Notes under the pieces: generated by a model
Told to the model about the DNA's origin: nothing
What the model saw: the letters and a program-made list of their open reading frames with translations, nothing else
The model's database searches: none
NCBI GenBank assembly: GCA_947629115.1
Contig: CANRCL010000043.1
Location: 1-8,908 of the forward strand
Direction of reading: 5' to 3'
Length of the DNA stretch: 8,908 nt
From: an uncultured Bacilli bacterium
Lineage (GTDB): Bacteria > Bacillota_I > Bacilli_A > RF39 > UBA660
Program-made: the position numbers and the translations under genes
In this document: positions 6,801 to 8,908 of the stretch, one piece after another
Layout of the letters: every line of letters begins with the position of its first letter
Numbering within the stretch: the stretch's first letter is position 1

Positions 6801-8777
6801 ATTGAATATGTTCCAAGACAAGATGATGTGACAGTAGGAATGATTACTAAAGCCAAAATTGAAATAAGTGCTGATGGAGATAAATGGACAGAAATTGCTA
6901 ATAATTTAGAGTGGACTCCTAATAAAAGTATTAAAACTTATGTATTACCAACACCAACTAAAGCAAGATATATTAAAATAACTGCTTTGGAAACGGCTTA
7001 TAATGAATTAACGGCTTCAATGTTTAATCTTTATGAAAATACTTTAACATCTTATATTGATATTAATACTTTACCAGTTTCTTATGTGACTGAGGGCTAT
7101 GTTTATAATGGTCAAGAAATAAAACCAAAGGTTACAATTAAAGATGGTGATGTTGAATTACTTGAAGATACGCATTATAGTATTAAATATCGAGAAAATG
7201 TTAATGCTGGAACAGGTACTTTAGAAATAACCGGATTAGGTATTTATGATGGTACAATAATTAAAGAATTTAAAATTTTAAAAGCCAATCAACCAGATGT
7301 AATGCCAAATAGTGAAATGGTGGCAAGTTTTGAAGATAAAACTTTAAAAGATTTAAGTTTACCTGAAGGTTGGCATTGGGAAGATGAAACACTTACCTTA
7401 AAAGAGGGAGAATTAATTACTGCAAAAGCCTTATATACTGATACAGATAATTATGAAAATACTGAAGTTGAGATAAAAGTTAAAAAAGAAATTGGACATC
7501 ATCCAGTTATTGAAGTAAAAGATAATCAAACACAATTTACTTTTGAATTTGATGGTAATGAACAACAATCATTAGATTATTTTACTGATTTAATAACAAT
7601 TAATGATGAAGAAGATGGAAATATTTTATTAAGTAGTAATCAAGTCGTTATAAAATCAGATATTAATTGGCAAGAACAAGGTACTTATCATATTATTATA
7701 ACTGTTCAAGATAATGATGGTAATGAATCAAGTTTAACTTTAGAAATTACTATTAAAAAAAGTGGAGAAACCATTTCTTTAAATAATGATGAATATGAAA
7801 TTATAATTGATAATGAAGAATTATATTATAATGGTAAAGAATTAAATTTAAATGTTAAAGTTAGAAAAAAAGGTAAGGCTCAAAGAAATACTATATTAGA
7901 TGATAGTAATACATTACATGAATTAACTGAAGGAGTAGATTATACTATTTCTTATAGTGAATTAGTTAAGGCTGGAAATCATACAGTATCAGTTAAAGGT
8001 ATTAATATTTATGATGGTACTCTAACTAAAAATTATGTTATTAATAAAGCCGTAAAACCAACTACTATGCTAGAACAAGAAATGCATGTTTCTAATAATA
8101 CTACAAAATTAGAAGACATTATATTATCTGATTTATGGCAATGGGAAAATGCTGATATAGAACTTGTGGAAGGAGAAAATAAAGTTAAATTAATTTTCCT
8201 TGGAGATGAAAATCACGAACGTTATGAAATGGATGTTTTAATTGTTAAAGAAAAAAGTGAAATTTCTACTCCTACTAAACCAGAAGAAGATAAACCAACT
8301 AATCCAGAAGTTCCAACTGAAAATCCTAAAGACAAGGAAGAAAATACGAAGCCAGAAATAACAGAAAATAATGATAATAATGATGATAAAAAACAAGAAG
8401 AAAAACCAGTAGTTGAAGAACAAAATAATAATAGTAGTAATAATAGTGAAGAAAATATTAACAAACCAACAATTAATACAAATAAAGAGGAAAATATAAC
8501 TTCTAATAAGGAAACTAATAAAAATACTAGTAGTTCAACTAAACCAACTACTAATAAAGAAGTGAATGAGACTGATAATAATACAACTAATGATATCGAT
8601 AATAGCAAAGAAGATAACAATCAAAATGTAAATAAAACATCAGAAGAAGTTAGTCAAAAAGAAGAAGAGCCTCAAAAGAATATTAGTTATTGGTTTATAA
8701 TTCCAGTTATTGTAGTTATTGGTGGTTTAATAATCTTAATTGTAAAATTAAAAAATAATCAAAAAGAAAATGATTAG
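3876..8777 (+). CDS. large secreted, membrane-anchored protein with NPCBM, transglutaminase-like, F5/8C and Ig-like domains
   Basis: This 1633-residue protein has a cell-surface design. Residues 1-33 form a signal peptide (KKIFKK, then a hydrophobic core, cleavage probably near VLA|SE at 32-33). Domains in order: NPCBM-like module (about 45-196); helical region (205-480); transglutaminase-like core (about 480-600) with Cys500 in VCGSLAG, His526 in SQPGHAAYF and Asn549 in QIGNAAAGW as probable catalytic residues; TPR-like helices (about 602-680); less clear mixed or Ig-like segments (about 725-910); F5/8 type C module (922-1056); two copies of an Ig-like pair (1062-1203 and 1307-1458) around a cadherin/HYR-like domain (1208-1294); Asn/Glu/Lys/Thr stalk (1459-1600); one transmembrane helix (about 1605-1625); short basic tail KLKNNQKEND. 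There is no LPXTG-type motif, so it is probably membrane-anchored rather than sortase-linked. Only four cysteines occur. It has its own promoter and terminator and ends in tandem stops TAG-TAA. Enzyme class and substrate are inference: glycoprotein or peptide cleavage or amide transfer guided by carbohydrate-binding modules. Confidence 0.9.
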   Translation: MKKIFKKSILILLTLEMVIAPFKPFLFKEVLASETVKSDKNNDYVYLADIDYVYGQVGYSSVKINKNDSGEMISLNINNTRTYSMNAIFAHAKSTLIYDLSKYENLDTFSAYVGVDASRGTNGNGVIFHIYGTTDNDYNTKNWSKLHTTKALKGDSEAEHIQVSLGDYKYLKLEADSNGDNSNDHAVYLDAMLYNASTYVPKDTTISWLKKVEEYDEELLKYSDSEIISQKELKLKLMQRTFVKRVGYGILGAFANKSENNYEFISWLFNDEERLENYLLGGTPEGNNYLQALTVFENLYTKNKADLLDKNDGQLYEKMMMAISLAYGSDVNFWQTANKPVEPVRTPSNHMDRYDVIKKLYTIGYTYDNVSTYFEKENFKNLKVEEMRWVVNNRISDIEIAWLNWYTQMTKEGKTPYNQDSPYNPYTYIYYSTGWNYEDSNYYQENSQYCAEGNNVNKKNAGYKRGVSCNTKYGLEHFELQTKPGSPLRLWTIWEEDGVCGSLAGTGSNIEMSLGRPSTLVSQPGHAAYFVSSLKDWKGQTLREWQIGNAAAGWSASYKGERMLLNWGTKGNGWSDSNNGAYLLVAQRAVDNWEEYKKAFYYNLLGDLKIKLEDKIKSYESAINEQHYNVDAWYNLIQCYLQDENTPSSKYLELAKKITSYFFEFPLPMYDLLKLFQDKIVENEVEYTNLVDTTLNKQLKVSDKEYFQAAAIVDITKYLLKLNGDNAVATFSFDGENAKKLMLLGKYAENNTPFEYTLNYEYDALEQKVSSNTKWIRVEDGRTSVDLSDSMDLLNTKNDIVVHLLKDENYNVDNLFFIDLQNGPSPSSLYVNNLERRIANIDEKVAEWILIKDDNHLIDILMSQSYDDLDWNKFSEKLPQIDNKSGTMLFIRNGYTKTYLPSDPVFAIFDEKEDTAEMRYVPVANLEVKTSSSLNEDDEKKLLDRSINTFWQAKKDDEERTIILKSKNRSIELSKIEYVPRQDDVTVGMITKAKIEISADGDKWTEIANNLEWTPNKSIKTYVLPTPTKARYIKITALETAYNELTASMFNLYENTLTSYIDINTLPVSYVTEGYVYNGQEIKPKVTIKDGDVELLEDTHYSIKYRENVNAGTGTLEITGLGIYDGTIIKEFKILKANQPDVMPNSEMVASFEDKTLKDLSLPEGWHWEDETLTLKEGELITAKALYTDTDNYENTEVEIKVKKEIGHHPVIEVKDNQTQFTFEFDGNEQQSLDYFTDLITINDEEDGNILLSSNQVVIKSDINWQEQGTYHIIITVQDNDGNESSLTLEITIKKSGETISLNNDEYEIIIDNEELYYNGKELNLNVKVRKKGKAQRNTILDDSNTLHELTEGVDYTISYSELVKAGNHTVSVKGINIYDGTLTKNYVINKAVKPTTMLEQEMHVSNNTTKLEDIILSDLWQWENADIELVEGENKVKLIFLGDENHERYEMDVLIVKEKSEISTPTKPEEDKPTNPEVPTENPKDKEENTKPEITENNDNNDDKKQEEKPVVEEQNNNSSNNSEENINKPTINTNKEENITSNKETNKNTSSSTKPTTNKEVNETDNNTTNDIDNSKEDNNQNVNKTSEEVSQKEEEPQKNISYWFIIPVIVVIGGLIILIVKLKNNQKEND
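4008..4463 (+). other. NPCBM-like carbohydrate-binding module (residues about 45-196 of the surface protein)
   Basis: The segment begins with YVYLADIDYV (44-53), typical of the 'YLSDl' entry of NPCBM/NEW2 domains. It continues with AIFAHAKSTLIYDLS (87-101), matching the 'kGigvHapS.i.ydLs' core, then FSAYVGVDAS (109-118), matching 'F.a.vGvD', VIFHIYGT (126-133), YLKLEADSNGD (170-180) and DHAVYLDAML (184-193), matching 'DhadwadA.l'. The family is associated with glycoside hydrolases and other surface enzymes and is thought to bind glycans. At the extreme N-terminus it would direct the catalytic part to a glycan. Confidence 0.8.
5313..5675 (+). other. transglutaminase-like catalytic core (residues about 480-600 of the surface protein)
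   Basis: DGVCGSLAGTGSNIEMSLGRPSTL (497-520, key residues Cys500, Gly501, Arg516, Pro517) is followed by VSQPGHAAYF (521-530). This is the Cys...(R/G-P)...GH arrangement of transglutaminase/papain-like folds, with a 26-residue Cys-His distance. QIGNAAAGWSAS (546-557) offers Asn549 as the third residue. The preceding region also looks conserved in style (EMRWVVNNRISDIEIAWLNWY, 386-406) and probably belongs to the same extended module. The family type is recalled from secreted proteins of gut and environmental bacteria. I could not test homology. Confidence 0.65.
6639..7043 (+). other. F5/8 type C (discoidin, CBM32-like) module (residues about 922-1056 of the surface protein)
   Basis: The segment has the usual order: a short strand with SSSLNEDDEKKLLDRSINTFW (931-951), equivalent to the 'a..a.DGd..T.W' start; IILKSKNRSIELSKIEYVPR (962-981), equivalent to 'idLg....i..i.y.pR'; ITKAKIEISADGDKWTEIA (990-1008), equivalent to 'i..y.i..S.DG..W..va'; and ARYIKITALE (1030-1039), equivalent to 'aRYvri.a'. 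These modules usually bind galactose-type sugars or other glycans. Confidence 0.85.
7059..7280 (+). repeat. Ig-like module A, copy 1 (residues about 1062-1135)
   Basis: Contains YVYNGQEIKPKVTIKDGD (1075-1092), DTHYSIKYRENVNAGTGTL (1098-1116), ITGLGIYDGTII (1118-1129) and a closing KEFKIL (1130-1135). It pairs with copy 2 at 7794-8045: YNG, YxIxY, NAG/KAG, V/I-x-GxxIYDGTxxKxFxI. This is the 'YDGT' type beta-sandwich common in Firmicutes surface proteins. Confidence 0.75.
7281..7484 (+). repeat. module B, copy 1 (residues about 1136-1203)
   Basis: Begins KANQPDVMPNSEM (1136-1148), then TLKDLSLPEGWHWED (1156-1170), LKEGEL (1175-1180), TDTDNYENTEVEIKV (1188-1202). It aligns with copy 2 at 8046-8249 through the pattern K-A-x-x-P ... 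L-x-D-(I/L)-x-L ... W-x-W-E ... E-G-E ... YE ... V. Confidence 0.7.
7497..7757 (+). other. cadherin/HYR-like Ig domain between the duplicated modules (residues about 1208-1294)
   Basis: HHPVIEVKDN (1208-1217) followed by DLITINDEEDGNI (1238-1250) and QEQGTYHIIITVQDNDGNES (1266-1285) is the familiar 'P.i...d......v.a.D.eDG.i......v.....GtY.vt.t..D..GN.s' plan of bacterial Ig/cadherin-like domains, usually structural spacers and often calcium-stabilised. Confidence 0.7.
7794..8045 (+). repeat. Ig-like module A, copy 2 (residues about 1307-1390)
   Basis: Contains ELYYNGKELNLNVKVRKKGK (1315-1334), GVDYTISYSELVKAGNHTVS (1353-1372), GINIYDGTLTKNYVIN (1375-1390). Compared with copy 1 it has an insertion of about ten residues (AQRNTILDDSNTLHEL, 1335-1350) between the second strand and the DYTISY strand. 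Confidence 0.75.
8046..8249 (+). repeat. module B, copy 2 (residues about 1391-1458)
   Basis: Contains KAVKPTTMLEQEM (1391-1403), TKLEDIILSDLWQWEN (1410-1425), LVEGENKVKLIFLGDE (1430-1445), RYEMDVLIVK (1449-1458). Same length as copy 1 (68 residues), with the W-x-W-E core kept in both. Confidence 0.7.
8250..8675 (+). other. low-complexity Asn/Glu/Lys/Thr/Pro stalk (residues about 1459-1600)
   Basis: About 140 residues without predicted structure: first Pro/Glu/Lys-rich (TPTKPEEDKPTNPEVPTENP, 1465-1484), then Asn-rich (QNNNSSNNSEEN, 1516-1527) and Thr/Lys/Asn-rich. It precedes the transmembrane helix, so it probably spans the cell wall. At DNA level it includes an AAT/AGT trinucleotide run around 8425-8446. 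Confidence 0.85.
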
Positions 8778-8786
8778 TAAATTAAG

Positions 8787-8826
8787 AAGATTGTAATGAT
8801 GGAAACGTTTGTTGCAATCTTTTTTT
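8787..8826 (+). terminator. intrinsic terminator after the surface-protein gene
   Basis: AAGATTGTAA (8787-8796) pairs with TTGCAATCTT (8812-8821) over ten positions with one T-G wobble, followed by a T-run to 8826. It lies 9 bases after the TAG stop. The loop contains the perfect eight-base palindrome AAACGTTT (8803-8810). Confidence 0.85.
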
Positions 8827-8908
8827 CAGTTAAAAAGTCTTGACCGGGGGAGATTGTCCGATAAATAAAAATAAAAAAAAGAAAAATAAAATTTTAAAGA
8901 TAGCAAAA
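8827..8908. other. right-edge non-coding region with a GC-rich island
   Basis: No gene is supported here. A GC-rich stretch (8842-8860, 13 of 19 bases G or C) stands out against the AT-rich surroundings, followed by almost pure A/T DNA to the end. TTGACC at 8840-8845 resembles a -35 box but no convincing -10 follows at 16-18 bases. This may be the leader or spacer of a gene beyond the window. Confidence 0.5.

Noticed and set aside
6569..6856. Minus-strand open frame of 95 codons inside the surface-protein gene
   Set aside because: It lies wholly within a strongly supported plus-strand gene over the F5/8C module, has no ribosome site of note, and its Ser/Phe-rich translation is what the antisense of Lys/Glu/Asn-rich coding produces.
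8222..8620. Minus-strand open frames of 132 and 61 codons (the second at 8238-8423)
   Set aside because: They are antisense to the low-complexity stalk. The runs of Leu/Ser/Val and of Ile/Phe mirror the GAA, AAT and ACT codons of the stalk, so apparent membrane segments are artefacts.
63..8777. Alternative genetic code (TGA as Trp), suggested by the mycoplasma-like base composition
   Set aside because: All Trp codons examined are TGG, and the genes contain no in-frame TGA, so the standard bacterial code fits.
8840..8868. TTGACC as a -35 box of a promoter reading out of the window
   Set aside because: The -35 is good, but the hexamers at 16-18 bases (TAAATA, AAATAA) match the -10 consensus poorly, so a promoter is not supported.
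1..8908. CRISPR array, tRNA or rRNA genes, insertion sequences, prophage or attachment sites
   Set aside because: No regularly spaced direct repeats, cloverleaf or rRNA signatures, transposase or integrase genes, or terminal inverted repeats were seen.

Overview
The window is strongly AT-rich with short intergenic gaps. It uses the standard code: TGG encodes Trp, no in-frame TGA occurs in the genes, and stops are TAA or TAG. Shine-Dalgarno sites are good (GGAGGG, AGAGGTGG), and TATAAT -10 boxes sit in front of three genes. Together with a FemX-type peptidoglycan aminoacyltransferase and a Gram-positive style surface protein, this points to a low-GC Firmicute/Bacilli lineage, probably a host- or gut-associated relative of Erysipelotrichales or of walled 'Tenericutes-like' clades. 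The lineage is inferred from style, not from a marker comparison.

Layout from left to right. (1) Positions 1-70 hold the last codons of a possible upstream frame, overlain by a small inverted repeat, running into argS. (2) argS (63-1802, +) is a complete arginyl-tRNA synthetase. (3) Facing it is a FemX/FemAB-family aminoacyltransferase (1827-3065, -). The two genes share one all-A/T hairpin terminator that begins a few bases after the argS stop and runs into the last codons of the femX-like gene. (4) An 88-bp divergent intergenic region carries two tightly packed promoters. (5) A six-helix HdeD/DUF308-like membrane protein (3154-3705, +) ends in a clear intrinsic terminator. (6) After a promoter with an extended -10 and a strong ribosome site comes a 1633-residue secreted, membrane-anchored multidomain protein (3876-8777, +), closed by another intrinsic terminator. 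(7) The last ~80 bases contain a small GC-rich island and A-rich DNA without a recognisable gene.

The standout is the 1633-residue surface protein. Its order is: signal peptide, NPCBM-like carbohydrate-binding module, long helical region, transglutaminase-like cysteine catalytic core (Cys500, His526, possibly Asn549), TPR-like helices, Ig-like segments, F5/8 type C (discoidin) module, duplicated Ig-like module pairs around a cadherin/HYR-like domain, Asn/Glu/Lys/Thr stalk, and C-terminal transmembrane helix. It looks like a glycan-targeted, cell-tethered papain-like/transglutaminase-like enzyme whose substrate cannot be read from sequence. The FemX-like enzyme and the DUF308 protein are envelope-related, so the right-hand two thirds of the window is an envelope/surface region. 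Nothing in the sequence proves that these genes act together; each has its own promoter and terminator.
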